Part shown: positions 11,506 to 20,200 of the stretch, in pieces
Layout of the letters: each line of letters opens with the position of its first letter
How positions within the stretch are numbered: the stretch's first letter is position 1
Source of the DNA: an uncultured Pseudomonas sp.
GTDB taxonomy: Bacteria; Pseudomonadota; Gammaproteobacteria; Pseudomonadales; Pseudomonadaceae
DNA length: 64,000 nt
Direction: 5' to 3'
NCBI RefSeq assembly: GCF_946886105.1
Contig: NZ_CAMPHV010000006.1
Span: forward strand, 62,001-126,000
Translations under genes and position numbers: made by a program
Notes under the pieces: model-generated
What the model was told of the DNA's origin: nothing
Database searches by the model: none
Seen by the model: the letters and a program-made list of their open reading frames with translations, nothing else

Positions 11506-12915
11506 ATGAACACTCAGATTCCCGTCAAAGACATCACCCCCGCGGCCAAGGTCGAAACCGTCGATCTGTACGCCAACCGCGAAAAAATCTATACCCGCGC
11601 CTTCACCGGCATCTTCCGCAACCTGCGCATGGTCGGCGGTGCGGCCCTGTTCCTGCTGTATTTCGGCACTGTCTGGCTGAGCTGGAACGGCCACCAGGCC
11701 GTCTGGTGGAACCTGCCGGAACGAAAATTCCATATCTTCGGCGCCACCTATTGGCCGCAGGATTTCGTCCTGCTCTCGGCCGTACTGATCATTGCCGCCT
11801 TCGGCCTGTTCTTCATCACGGTGTTCGCCGGGCGCGTCTGGTGCGGCTACACCTGCCCGCAGAGCGTGTTCACCTGGGTGTTCATGTGGGCGGAGAAGAT
11901 CACCGAAGGCGACCGCAACCAGCGCATGAAGCTCGACAAGGCGCCGATGAGCACACGCAAATTCCTGCGCAAGCTGGCCAAGCACGGCATCTGGGTCGGC
12001 GTATCGCTGCTGACCGCGATCACCTTCGTCGGCTACTTCACGCCGATTCGCGAGCTGATCCCCGAACTCTTCACGTTGCAGGCCAGCGGCTGGGCGATCT
12101 TCTGGGTGGGCTTCTTCACCCTGGCCACCTACGGCAACGCCGGCTACCTGCGCGAGCAGGTGTGCATCTACATGTGCCCGTATGCGCGCTTTCAGAGCGT
12201 GATGTTCGACCAGGACACACTGATCGTCTCCTACGACCCGCGCCGCGGCGAACACCGCGGGCCGCGGCGCAAGGACGCCGACTACAAGGCCGAGGGCCTG
12301 GGCGATTGCATCGACTGCAAGATGTGCGTGCAGGTCTGCCCCACCGGCATCGATATCCGCGATGGCCTGCAGATCGAGTGCATCGGCTGCGCCGCCTGCA
12401 TCGATGCCTGCGACAGCATCATGGAGAAAATGAATTACCCGAAAGGGCTGATCAGCTATACCACCGAGCACAACCTGTCCGGACAGAAAACCCACCTGGT
12501 GCGCCCGCGCTTGATCGGCTATGCCCTCGCCCTGCTGGCGATGTTCGGCGTGTTCGTCTGGGCGGTGGCCAATCGTTCGCTGGTCGAGCTGGACGTGCTC
12601 AAGGACCGCGTGCTGTATCGCGAGAACGAAGAAGGACGAATCGAGAACGTCTACACCCTGAAGATCATGAACAAGGCCCAGCACGAAGTGACTTACGTGA
12701 TCGAAGCCGACGGCCTCGACGGCCTGGTCTACGAGGGCAAGCGCGAGATCAAGGCGCTGGCCGGCGAGGTGCTGTCGTTGCCGGTCGAATTGTCGATCGA
12801 CCCGGAAAAGTTGCCCTCGAGCACCAATGAAATCACATTCCGCATCCAATCAGCCGACGATGCGAGCATCACTAACGACGCCGACAGCCGCTTTATCGGC
12901 CCCAACGTTCGCTGA
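11506..12915 (+). CDS. ccoG: cytochrome c oxidase accessory protein, polyferredoxin
   Basis: A 469-residue FixG/RdxA-type membrane protein. It has N-terminal helices (about 40-60, 88-108), Cys motifs [12 protein letters not shown] and [11 protein letters not shown], and a ferredoxin domain with two 4Fe-4S clusters ([12 protein letters not shown] and [12 protein letters not shown] near residues 270-310). A C-terminal immunoglobulin-like periplasmic part follows. CcoG is known to reduce copper for insertion into cbb3 oxidase. It leads ccoGHIS directly after the two structural operons. Confidence 0.95.
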   Translation: MNTQIPVKDITPAAKVETVDLYANREKIYTRAFTGIFRNLRMVGGAALFLLYFGTVWLSWNGHQAVWWNLPERKFHIFGATYWPQDFVLLSAVLIIAAFGLFFITVFAGRVWCGYTCPQSVFTWVFMWAEKITEGDRNQRMKLDKAPMSTRKFLRKLAKHGIWVGVSLLTAITFVGYFTPIRELIPELFTLQASGWAIFWVGFFTLATYGNAGYLREQVCIYMCPYARFQSVMFDQDTLIVSYDPRRGEHRGPRRKDADYKAEGLGDCIDCKMCVQVCPTGIDIRDGLQIECIGCAACIDACDSIMEKMNYPKGLISYTTEHNLSGQKTHLVRPRLIGYALALLAMFGVFVWAVANRSLVELDVLKDRVLYRENEEGRIENVYTLKIMNKAQHEVTYVIEADGLDGLVYEGKREIKALAGEVLSLPVELSIDPEKLPSSTNEITFRIQSADDASITNDADSRFIGPNVR

Positions 12916-12931
12916 ACCCCATAGGCATATC

Positions 12932-13438
12932 ATGACCGACGAAGCACCGAGCAAACCCTGGTACAAGCAGTTCTGGCCCTGGTTCCTTATCGCCCTGCTG
13001 GGCTATTCGGTGGTGCAAGGCCTGACCCTGCTGACCATTGCCTCGCGCAATCCGCCGGGCTTGATCTCCGATGACTATTACGACGTTGGCAAAGGCATCA
13101 ACCAGTCGTTGGAACGGGAGAACCTCGCCGAGCGCCTTAAGCTGCGCGCCACCCTCGACCTCAACGAGGAGACCGGGGTGGCCGAGCTGCAGTTGCAGGG
13201 CAATAGCGGCCCGGCGCAGTTGGTGCTGAACCTGATTTCGCCGACCCAGCCCGAGAGCGACCGGCGCATCATCCTGCAGCCATACGGCCAGGGCGCATAC
13301 CGCGGGCAGATGCAGGACGCGGTGAGCGGACGACGCTTCGTCGAATTGCTTGGCCAGGAAGGCGGCAAGGAATGGCGCCTGTTCGAGGAAAAAACCCTGC
13401 AAAGCGGCAAGCGCATCCAGCTCGGAGATGCGCAATAA
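12932..13438 (+). CDS. ccoH: cbb3 oxidase assembly protein, FixH type
   Basis: 168 residues: a short cytoplasmic N-terminus ([17 protein letters not shown]), one membrane helix (about 16-38) and a periplasmic domain beginning [18 protein letters not shown], which is the FixH signature. It takes part in cbb3 assembly together with CcoI. I chose the ATG at 12932, 17 bp after the ccoG stop; the frame continues upstream inside ccoG but only as a shadow. Confidence 0.9.
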   Translation: MTDEAPSKPWYKQFWPWFLIALLGYSVVQGLTLLTIASRNPPGLISDDYYDVGKGINQSLERENLAERLKLRATLDLNEETGVAELQLQGNSGPAQLVLNLISPTQPESDRRIILQPYGQGAYRGQMQDAVSGRRFVELLGQEGGKEWRLFEEKTLQSGKRIQLGDAQ

Positions 13439-13446
13439 GCGCACCG

Positions 13447-15855
13447 ATGGCCAGCCCAACTCCCTGCTATCACTGTGGCCTGCCGGTTCCCGCCGGTAGC
13501 CGTTTCCAGGCCCAGGTGCTGGGCGCAACCCGTGAGCTGTGCTGTCCCGGCTGCCAGGCGGTGGCCGAAGCGATAGTCGCGGGCGGCCTGGAGCACTATT
13601 ACCAGCATCGCAGCGAAAGCGCCGCCAACCCGCAGAGCCTGCCGCAGGCGCTGCCCGACGAACTGGCGCTGTACGACCGCGACGAGGTGCAGGCGCCTTT
13701 CGTCGAACACCAGGGCGAACTGAGCGAAACCCGTCTGCTGATCGAAGGCATCAGTTGCGCCGCCTGTGGCTGGCTGATCGAGAAACACCTGCGCAACCTG
13801 CCCGGCGTCGCCGAGGCGCACCTCAACCTGTCCAACCAACGCCTGCAGGTGCGCTGGGCCGACAGCCAGCTACCGCTCAGCCAACTGCTCCAGGAACTGC
13901 GCAAGATCGGCTATGCCGGCCACCCCTGGCAGGCCGACGCCGCCGCCGAACAGTTGCAGCGCGAGAATCGCCGGGCGATGCGCGAACTGGGCGTGGCCGG
14001 CATGCTGTGGATGCAGGTGATGATGGCGAGCATGGCCACCTGGCCGGAATTCAATATCGACCTGTCGGCCGAGCTGGACACCATCCTGCGCTGGGTCAGT
14101 CTGTTCCTCACCACGCCGATCGTCTTCTATTGCTGCGGCCAGTTCTTCCGCGGCGCCCTGCGCGACCTGCGCACCCGCCACCTGACCATGGACGTCTCGG
14201 TGTCCCTGGCCATCGGCGGCGCCTACGGCGCCGGCATCTGGTCGACCGTCACCGGCCAGGGCGAGTTGTATTTCGATGCGGTGGGCATGTTCGCCCTATT
14301 CCTCCTCGCCGGCCGTTACCTCGAACGCCGCGCGCGCGAACGTACAGCGGCGGCAACCGCGCAACTGGTCAACCTGCTGCCCGCCTCCTGCCTGCGGCTG
14401 GACGATCAGGGCCACAGCCAGCGCATCCTGCTCAGCGAACTGCGGGTCGGCGAACGCGTGCTGGTGCCGCCCGGCGCGCTGTTGCCGGCCGATGGGCGCA
14501 TCCTCAGCGGCCAGTCGAGCATCGACGAATCCTTGTTGACTGGCGAATACCTGCCGCAGCCGCGCGGGGTCGGCGACCCAGTCACCGCCGGCACGCTGAA
14601 TGTCGAAGGCCCGCTGACCGTGGAAGTGCTTGCCCTCGGTGACGCCACCCGACTGTCGGCCATCGTGCGGTTGCTGGAGCGGGCACAAAGCGAGAAGCCG
14701 CGCCTGGCGGAAGTGGCCGACCGGGTGGCGCAGTGGTTCCTGCTAATCGTACTGGCCGCCGCGGCGCTGGTTGGTCTGGTCTGGTGGCAGATCGACGCGT
14801 CGCGCGCCTTCTGGATCGTCCTGGCGCTGCTGGTCGCCACCTGCCCCTGCGCCCTGGCCCTGGCCACCCCGACCGCCCTGACCGCCGCCACCGGCACCCT
14901 GCACAAACTCGGCATGCTGCTGACCCGCGGCCATGTGCTGGAAGGCTTGAATCAGATCGATACGGTGATTTTCGACAAGACCGGCACCCTCACCGAAGGA
15001 CGCCTGACCCTGAGCGCGATACATCCGCTCGGCGAACTGGACGGCGATGCCTGCCTGGCCTTGGCCGCGGCCCTGGAAAACCGCTCAGAACACCCCATCG
15101 CCCGTGCTTTTGGCCGCGCCGCGCAGGCCGCCGAGCAGGTCGACAGCCATCCCGGCCTGGGCCTGCAAGGCCGGGTCGCCGGGCGCCTGCTGCGAATCGG
15201 TCAAGCGACGTTCGTCAGCCAACTCAGCGGCCAGACGCCGCCGTCGATTCCCGGCGAACACGGGCAATGGCTGTTGCTCGGCGACGAACGCGGTCCCTTG
15301 GCCTGGCTGGTACTCGACGACCGCTTGCGCGACGATGCCCCCGCCCTGCTCGACGCCTGTCGCGCCCGCGGCTGGCAAGTATTGCTGTTGTCCGGCGACA
15401 GCTCGCCGATGGTCGGCGAAGTGGCGCGCCAGCTGGGTATCGAGCAGGCCCGCGGCGGCTTGACCCCGGACGCCAAGCTTGCGGAACTGTATGCCCTGCA
15501 CCAGCAGGGGCGCCGCGTATTGATGCTCGGCGACGGGGTCAACGATGTGCCGGTGCTGGCTGCCGCCGATATCAGCGTGGCCATGGGCAGCGCCACCGAT
15601 CTGGCGAAAACCAGCGCCGATGCGGTCTTGTTGTCCAACCGTTTGCACAGCCTGGTGCAGGCGTTCGGCATAGCGCAACGCACCAGGCGCATCATCATCG
15701 AGAACCTGGCCTGGGCCAGCCTGTACAATGGCCTGGTGCTGCCCTTCGCCGCCATCGGCTGGATCACGCCGATCTGGGCGGCGCTGGGCATGTCGTTGAG
15801 TTCGTTGCTGGTGGTGTTGAATGCATTACGCCTAACCCGCAGCCCCAATCCGTAG
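13447..15855 (+). CDS. ccoI: copper-exporting P1B-type ATPase for cbb3 oxidase
   Basis: An 802-residue copper P-type ATPase that delivers copper for the CcoN active site. It has an N-terminal Cys cluster (CYHCGLPVP, then CCPGC), a heavy-metal domain with GISCAACGW near residue 103, the intramembrane CPCALALATP, the phosphorylation site DKTGTLTEG and the hinge GDGVNDVPVL. The extra N-terminal Cys-rich module is typical of FixI. The start lies 8 bp after the ccoH stop. It belongs to ccoGHIS. Confidence 0.96.
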   Translation: MASPTPCYHCGLPVPAGSRFQAQVLGATRELCCPGCQAVAEAIVAGGLEHYYQHRSESAANPQSLPQALPDELALYDRDEVQAPFVEHQGELSETRLLIEGISCAACGWLIEKHLRNLPGVAEAHLNLSNQRLQVRWADSQLPLSQLLQELRKIGYAGHPWQADAAAEQLQRENRRAMRELGVAGMLWMQVMMASMATWPEFNIDLSAELDTILRWVSLFLTTPIVFYCCGQFFRGALRDLRTRHLTMDVSVSLAIGGAYGAGIWSTVTGQGELYFDAVGMFALFLLAGRYLERRARERTAAATAQLVNLLPASCLRLDDQGHSQRILLSELRVGERVLVPPGALLPADGRILSGQSSIDESLLTGEYLPQPRGVGDPVTAGTLNVEGPLTVEVLALGDATRLSAIVRLLERAQSEKPRLAEVADRVAQWFLLIVLAAAALVGLVWWQIDASRAFWIVLALLVATCPCALALATPTALTAATGTLHKLGMLLTRGHVLEGLNQIDTVIFDKTGTLTEGRLTLSAIHPLGELDGDACLALAAALENRSEHPIARAFGRAAQAAEQVDSHPGLGLQGRVAGRLLRIGQATFVSQLSGQTPPSIPGEHGQWLLLGDERGPLAWLVLDDRLRDDAPALLDACRARGWQVLLLSGDSSPMVGEVARQLGIEQARGGLTPDAKLAELYALHQQGRRVLMLGDGVNDVPVLAAADISVAMGSATDLAKTSADAVLLSNRLHSLVQAFGIAQRTRRIIIENLAWASLYNGLVLPFAAIGWITPIWAALGMSLSSLLVVLNALRLTRSPNP

Positions 15856-15924
15856 GTTGGCGCTGAGGAACGAAGCCCAACAAAATTAACAGCGTTGGGC
15901 TTCGCCAGGCTCAGCCCAACCTAC
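15852..15924. repeat. intergenic palindrome, GTAGGTTGG-type
   Basis: The ends GTAGGTTGG and CCCAACCTAC are complementary, as are inner parts GAAGCCCAAC and GTTGGGCTTC. The repeat starts within the last codon of ccoI and ends 21 bp before ccoS, so it sits inside the ccoGHIS operon. Related copies are at 53819 and 60104. Confidence 0.75.
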
Positions 15925-15945
15925 TCATCCATTGCCGGAGAATGC

Positions 15946-16164
15946 ATGCCCGCGCTTTATATTTTGATCCCGGTGGCCATCGTTCTGGTCGGGTTCGCCA
16001 TCTGGCTGTTCTTCTGGGCGGTCGACAGCGGCCAGTACGACGACCTCGACGGCCCGGCCCATAGCATCCTGTTCGACGACCAGGACCCGATGCACAAGGC
16101 CGGCGTGAGCGACGCGCAAAAAACCGACGCGACGCAGGTCGACGAGAAACGTCACGATGCTTGA
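15946..16164 (+). CDS. ccoS: cbb3 oxidase maturation protein CcoS
   Basis: A 72-residue single-helix protein. MPALYILIPVAIVLVGFAIW is followed by LFFWAVDSGQYDDLDGPAHS, the CcoS signature, then an acidic tail. CcoS is needed for cofactor insertion into cbb3 oxidase. I chose the ATG at 15946 because GGAG lies just upstream; the longer frame runs into the palindromic repeat. It overlaps the next gene by 8 bp. Confidence 0.92.
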   Translation: MPALYILIPVAIVLVGFAIWLFFWAVDSGQYDDLDGPAHSILFDDQDPMHKAGVSDAQKTDATQVDEKRHDA

Positions 16165-16840
16165 GCTGGCGCCTCTATTGCTGTCCGCGCTGATCCTCGG
16201 CCTGCTCGGCGGCGGCCATTGTCTGGGCATGTGCGGCGGTTTGATGAGCGCACTGACCCTGGCCATCCCCGCCGAACGGCGAGCGCAACGTTTCCAGTTG
16301 CTGCTGGCTTACAACCTGGGGCGCATTTTCAGTTATGCGGCCGCCGGCCTATTGCTCGGTCTGGCCGGTTGGGCGCTGAACAATAGTCCTGCGGCAATGC
16401 TGCTGCGCATAATCGCGGCCCTGCTGTTGATCGCCATGGGCCTGTATCTGGCGGGCTGGTGGAGCGGGCTGACCCGCATCGAAGCCCTTGGTCGTGGTCT
16501 GTGGCGTTATATCCAACCACTGACACGACGCTTCATGCCGGTTACCAACTGGCCGCGCGCCCTGATCCTCGGCGGCCTCTGGGGCTGGTTGCCGTGCGGC
16601 CTGGTGTACAGCACGTTGCTCTGGGCCTCCAGCCAGGGCAATGCCTTGGACAGCGCGGCACTGATGCTGGCATTCGGCCTCGGCACGCTACCGGTGCTGC
16701 TGGCCACCGGCATGGCCGCCGAACGCCTGAGCGCCTTGCTGCGCGAACGCGGCGTGCGTATGGCCGGCGGTATCCTGGTGATTCTTTTCGGTCTATGGAC
16801 CCTGCCCGGCCCGCACCAAGCCTGGCTGATGGGGCATTGA
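16157..16840 (+). CDS. TauE/SafE-like (DsbD transmembrane-related) protein
   Basis: A 227-residue protein with about six membrane helices and the motif GGGHCLGMCGGLMSALTLAI, plus WGWLPCGLVYSTLLWA, both typical of COG2836 proteins that follow ccoS in many genomes. The paired cysteines (HCLGMC and LPCG) suggest metal or thiol chemistry; a role in copper supply to cbb3 oxidase is an inference from position. Its start overlaps ccoS by 8 bp, so it is part of that operon. Confidence 0.85.
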   Translation: MLELAPLLLSALILGLLGGGHCLGMCGGLMSALTLAIPAERRAQRFQLLLAYNLGRIFSYAAAGLLLGLAGWALNNSPAAMLLRIIAALLLIAMGLYLAGWWSGLTRIEALGRGLWRYIQPLTRRFMPVTNWPRALILGGLWGWLPCGLVYSTLLWASSQGNALDSAALMLAFGLGTLPVLLATGMAAERLSALLRERGVRMAGGILVILFGLWTLPGPHQAWLMGH

Positions 16841-16888
16841 TAGCGCTTTAGGCGGCAAGCCAAAAGCGGCAAGAAGCGCTGCGGCTAA

Positions 16889-17042
16889 CAGGCCGTTGAA
16901 AAACGTAGGCGAGGCAGGCAAGACAAGGACTAGGCGTCCTCACAAAAACAGCCGAAAAAGCGGAGTTTACGTGCTGTAAATGAGCATTTTTAGGCTGTTT
17001 TTAACGCAGTATTGCCAACGCAGGTAGTTTTTCAACGGCCTG
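16889..17042. mobile_element. MITE-like non-coding element with inverted ends and TSD
   Basis: A 154-bp element with perfect 15-bp terminal inverted repeats, CAGGCCGTTGAAAAA and TTTTTCAACGGCCTG. Inner blocks AAAAACAGCC and GGCTGTTTTT also pair, so the whole element can fold into a long hairpin. Direct repeats CTAA lie at 16885-16888 and 17043-17046, consistent with a 4-bp target duplication. No ORF is present, so it would depend on a transposase elsewhere. I recall similar sequences in other Pseudomonas genomes, but cannot confirm that here. Confidence 0.75.
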
Positions 17043-17072
17043 CTAACGCTCGCAGCTGGAGCCCACGGCTCC

Positions 17073-17086
17073 ATGACCCAGGTCAA
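17073..17086 (+). promoter_or_regulatory. ANR/FNR-type box before hemN
   Basis: ATGAC-CCAG-GTCAA matches the FNR-family half-sites TTGAC-N4-GTCAA with one mismatch. It lies 62 bp before the hemN ATG, a usual position for activation. hemN is a known ANR target in Pseudomonas and anr itself is 1.6 kb downstream. Confidence 0.75.
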
Positions 17087-17147
17087 AACACCACGAACGG
17101 GCTGCTCTTAGACTCCCGGCATTGATAGCCAAACCGGGAAAGCCCGC

Positions 17148-18530
17148 ATGCTCGATGCCACCCATTGGGACAGCGACCTGATCCGCCGTTACGATCAGGT
17201 CGGCCCGCGTTATACCTCCTACCCGACCGCCCTGCAGTTCCATCCGGGCATAGGCCCGCAAGATCTGCTGCAAGCGTTGCGTGACAGCCGCAAAACGCTG
17301 CGTCCGCTGTCGCTTTATGTGCATATCCCGTTCTGCGCGCATGCCTGCTATTACTGCGCCTGCAATAAAGTAATCACCAAGGATCGCGGACGCGCCCAGC
17401 CTTATTTGCATGCGCTGGAGCACGAAATGGCCATGCTCGGGCGCCAGCTCGACCGCCGCCAGACCGTCGAGCAACTGCACCTGGGCGGCGGCACGCCGAC
17501 CTTCCTCAGCCATGACGAACTGCGCCAGTTGATGGGCAAACTGCGCGAGAACTTCCCCTTATTGAATGACGATTCCGGCGACTACAGCATCGAAATCGAC
17601 CCGCGTGAAACCGACTGGTCGACCATGGGCCTGCTCCGCGAACTCGGTTTCAATCGCATCAGCATCGGCGTACAGGACCTCGATCCAGCGGTGCAACGCG
17701 CGGTCAATCGCTTGCAAACCATGGAAGAAACCCGCTCCATCGTCGATGCCGCGCACACGCTGCAGTTCCGCTCGGTGAATATCGACTTGATCTACGGCCT
17801 GCCCAAACAAACCCCAGCCAGTTTCGCCCTGACCCTCGACGAAATCATCGCCCTGCAGCCCGACCGTTTATCGCTGTTCAACTATGCGCACCTGCCCGAA
17901 CGCTTTATCGCTCAGCGCCGCATCGACGAGCGCGAATTGCCCGGGGCGGCGGACAAACTGACGATCCTGCAAAACAGCATCGCTCAACTCAACGCCGCCG
18001 GTTATCGCTATATCGGCATGGATCACTTCGCGCTGCCCGACGACGAGCTGGCCAGCGCCCAGGAAGATGGCCGCCTGCAACGTAACTTTCAGGGCTACAC
18101 CACTCACGGCCATTGCGACCTGATCGGCCTCGGTGTATCGGCGATCAGCCAGATCGGCGACCTTTACTGCCAAAACGCCAGCGACCTGAATCAGTACCAA
18201 CAAGCCCTGAATACCCGGCAATTGGCGACCGAACGCGGCCTACGCTGCAGTGCCGATGATCTGGTGCGACGAGCGGCGATACAGCAATTGCTGTGTAATT
18301 TCCGCCTGGATTTCGCCGAGATCGAGCAGGACCACGGTATCGTCTTCCACGATTACTTCGCCGATATCTGGCCACAACTGCAGCAAATGACCCAGGACGA
18401 CCTGATCCGCCTCGACCACCAGGGCATCAGCGTGCAGCCCGCGGGCCGCCTGCTGGTACGCTCGTTGTGCATGCTGTTCGACCGCTACCTGAGCGAGCAG
18501 AACGACCGGCATTTTTCCCGCGTAATCTAG
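17148..18530 (+). CDS. hemN: oxygen-independent coproporphyrinogen III oxidase
   Basis: A 460-residue radical SAM enzyme that decarboxylates coproporphyrinogen III to protoporphyrinogen IX without oxygen. The CX3CX2CXC motif (Cys63, 67, 70 and 72 in PFCAHACYYCACNK) binds the 4Fe-4S cluster and S-adenosylmethionine. Other family blocks are LGGGTPTFL and the N-terminal RYTSYPTA. It supplies heme for the oxidases upstream in low oxygen. An ANR box precedes it. Confidence 0.96.
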   Translation: MLDATHWDSDLIRRYDQVGPRYTSYPTALQFHPGIGPQDLLQALRDSRKTLRPLSLYVHIPFCAHACYYCACNKVITKDRGRAQPYLHALEHEMAMLGRQLDRRQTVEQLHLGGGTPTFLSHDELRQLMGKLRENFPLLNDDSGDYSIEIDPRETDWSTMGLLRELGFNRISIGVQDLDPAVQRAVNRLQTMEETRSIVDAAHTLQFRSVNIDLIYGLPKQTPASFALTLDEIIALQPDRLSLFNYAHLPERFIAQRRIDERELPGAADKLTILQNSIAQLNAAGYRYIGMDHFALPDDELASAQEDGRLQRNFQGYTTHGHCDLIGLGVSAISQIGDLYCQNASDLNQYQQALNTRQLATERGLRCSADDLVRRAAIQQLLCNFRLDFAEIEQDHGIVFHDYFADIWPQLQQMTQDDLIRLDHQGISVQPAGRLLVRSLCMLFDRYLSEQNDRHFSRVI

Positions 18531-18724
18531 GTACCTGGCGTCGCCCAACAGCACGAAGAGACTTGACAGTGCTCCCAACGGTAATAGGCTTTCGAACAAC
18601 GATCTGCGGCTATTTGCGGTAACCATCGGTAACCAGCCAACCCAACCCAAGCCTCGACTGGCTGAGGCCACTACCCTGCTGTAATCTAGCGAGCAGTCAG
18701 AGTTCATTTCCGGGAATCAGAAAG

Positions 18725-19459
18725 ATGTCCGAAAGCATCAAGGTGCATAGCCCGCACCAGATCCATTGCAACGACTGCAGCCTATCCGGCCTGTGCCTGC
18801 CACTGTCGTTGAACATGGAAGACATGGACGCTCTGGACGATATCGTCAAACGCGGCCGCCCCTTGAAAAAAGGCGAGTACCTGTTCCGTCAGGGCGATGC
18901 TTTCGCCTCGGTTTTCGCGGTGCGCTCCGGGGCATTGAAAACCTTCAGCCTCAGTGACACCGGCGAAGAGCAGATCACCGGCTTCCATCTACCCAGCGAG
19001 CTGGTCGGCCTGTCCGGCATGGACAGCGAAGCCTATCCGGTTTCCGCGATCGCCCTGGAAACCACCTCGGTCTGCGAAATCCCCTTCGATCGCCTGGATG
19101 ACCTTTCGGTGCAACTGCCGCAGTTGCGGCGCCAACTGATGCGCATCATGAGCCGCGAGATTCGCGACGATCAGCAAATGATGATGCTGCTGTCGAAGAA
19201 AACCGCGGACGAACGTATCGCCACCTTCCTGGTCAACCTGTCGGCACGTTTCCGGGCCCGTGGTTTCTCCGCCAATCAGTTCCGCCTGGCCATGTCGCGC
19301 AACGAAATCGGCAATTACCTGGGCCTTGCGGTGGAAACCGTGTCACGGGTATTCACCCGCTTCCAGCAGAACAAGCTACTCGAGGCCGAGGGCAAGGAAG
19401 TGCATATTCTCGATCCCATCGAGCTTTGCGCCCTGGCAGGCGGCAATATCGAAGGATGA
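18725..19459 (+). CDS. anr: anaerobic regulator ANR, CRP/FNR family
   Basis: A 244-residue oxygen-sensing regulator. Four cysteines that would bind an oxygen-labile 4Fe-4S cluster are visible: Cys15, Cys18 and Cys24 in [11 protein letters not shown] and Cys117 in TTSVCEIP. A cyclic-nucleotide-like fold follows, then a C-terminal helix-turn-helix with [11 protein letters not shown] as recognition helix, the FNR type that reads TTGAT half-sites. The gene follows hemN by 194 bp. Confidence 0.96.
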   Translation: MSESIKVHSPHQIHCNDCSLSGLCLPLSLNMEDMDALDDIVKRGRPLKKGEYLFRQGDAFASVFAVRSGALKTFSLSDTGEEQITGFHLPSELVGLSGMDSEAYPVSAIALETTSVCEIPFDRLDDLSVQLPQLRRQLMRIMSREIRDDQQMMMLLSKKTADERIATFLVNLSARFRARGFSANQFRLAMSRNEIGNYLGLAVETVSRVFTRFQQNKLLEAEGKEVHILDPIELCALAGGNIEG

Positions 19460-19510
19460 CCCCGAGCGAATCCGCTGCCCTTGCTGGCCTGCTAACCGAG
19501 GATCCAGACA

Positions 19511-20059
19511 ATGATTTTCGATGAATTCAGCATCAAGACGCTGATTCGCGCGGTACCGGATTTCCCCGAAGCGGGCATGACCTTCCGCGACATCAGCCCC
19601 CTGCTGCAGTCGCCGCGCGCGCTGCGCATGGTCGCCGATAGCTTTATCCAACGCTATGTCGAGACGGACTTCAGCCATATCGGCATCATCGAAGCGCGCG
19701 GCTTTCTGGTCGGCTCGATCATCGCTTATGAGCTGAACAAGCCGCTGATTCTGTTCCGCAAGCAAGGCAAGCTGCCGGGCGCCGTGCTTAGCGAAGGTTT
19801 TTCGAGCGTAAATGGCAAAGCCGCGCTCGAAGTGCAAGCCGATAGCCTTTGCGAAGGCGACAAGGTGCTGATATTCGATGATTTGATCGCGACCGGGGCA
19901 ACCCTGCTGGCAGCCGCGCAGCTGGTACGCCGCATGGGCGCCAGCCTCCATGAAGCCGCTGCGATCATCGACCTGCCGGAATTGGGCGGCTCGCAAAAAC
20001 TGCAGGACACCGGTATCCCCACCTTCAGCCTTACCGCATTCGCCCTCAACGATCGATAA
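19511..20059 (+). CDS. apt: adenine phosphoribosyltransferase
   Basis: A 182-residue purine salvage enzyme joining adenine and PRPP to AMP. The PRPP-binding motif [17 protein letters not shown] lies near residue 120, and the N-terminal [15 protein letters not shown] and EARGFLVGS are typical of Apt. It follows anr by 51 bp. A palindromic repeat follows its stop. Confidence 0.95.
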   Translation: MIFDEFSIKTLIRAVPDFPEAGMTFRDISPLLQSPRALRMVADSFIQRYVETDFSHIGIIEARGFLVGSIIAYELNKPLILFRKQGKLPGAVLSEGFSSVNGKAALEVQADSLCEGDKVLIFDDLIATGATLLAAAQLVRRMGASLHEAAAIIDLPELGGSQKLQDTGIPTFSLTAFALNDR

Positions 20060-20108
20060 CGACCTTTATCGTCATCACCCGTAAGAAGCCATGGGTGGTG
20101 CAGCCCCC

Positions 20109-20174
20109 GTAGCCCGAATCAGCGCCAGCGCAATCCGGGGCGCGGAATCCCCGATTGCGCCGAGATCGGGCTAC
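20109..20174. repeat. intergenic palindrome, GTAGCCCGGAT-type variant
   Basis: The ends GTAGCCCGA and TCGGGCTAC pair, and the inner CGCAATCCGGGG and CCCCGATTGCG pair. It lies between the convergent apt and antiporter genes, 50 bp after the apt stop, and probably ends transcription from both sides. Confidence 0.65.
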
Positions 20175-20200
20175 TGGCGCGATTTTGTTGCACCGCCCCG

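Larger units (their letters stand above)
16841..17147. other. intergenic region before hemN with MITE-like element and promoter
   Basis: 307 bp with no ORF of interest. It contains a 154-bp element with terminal inverted repeats and 4-bp flanking repeats (16885-17046), and then the hemN promoter region with an ANR-type box at 17073-17086. Confidence 0.7.

Noticed and set aside
10273..12849. 858-residue minus-strand open frame opposite ccoP2 and ccoG
   Set aside because: It is antisense to well-supported genes and its composition (His/Asp/Gln/Val-rich, no motifs) is typical of a shadow frame in GC-rich DNA.
18541..18724. An ANR box in the anr promoter
   Set aside because: No TTGAT-N4-ATCAA-like pair was found; only single TTGAC half-sites.
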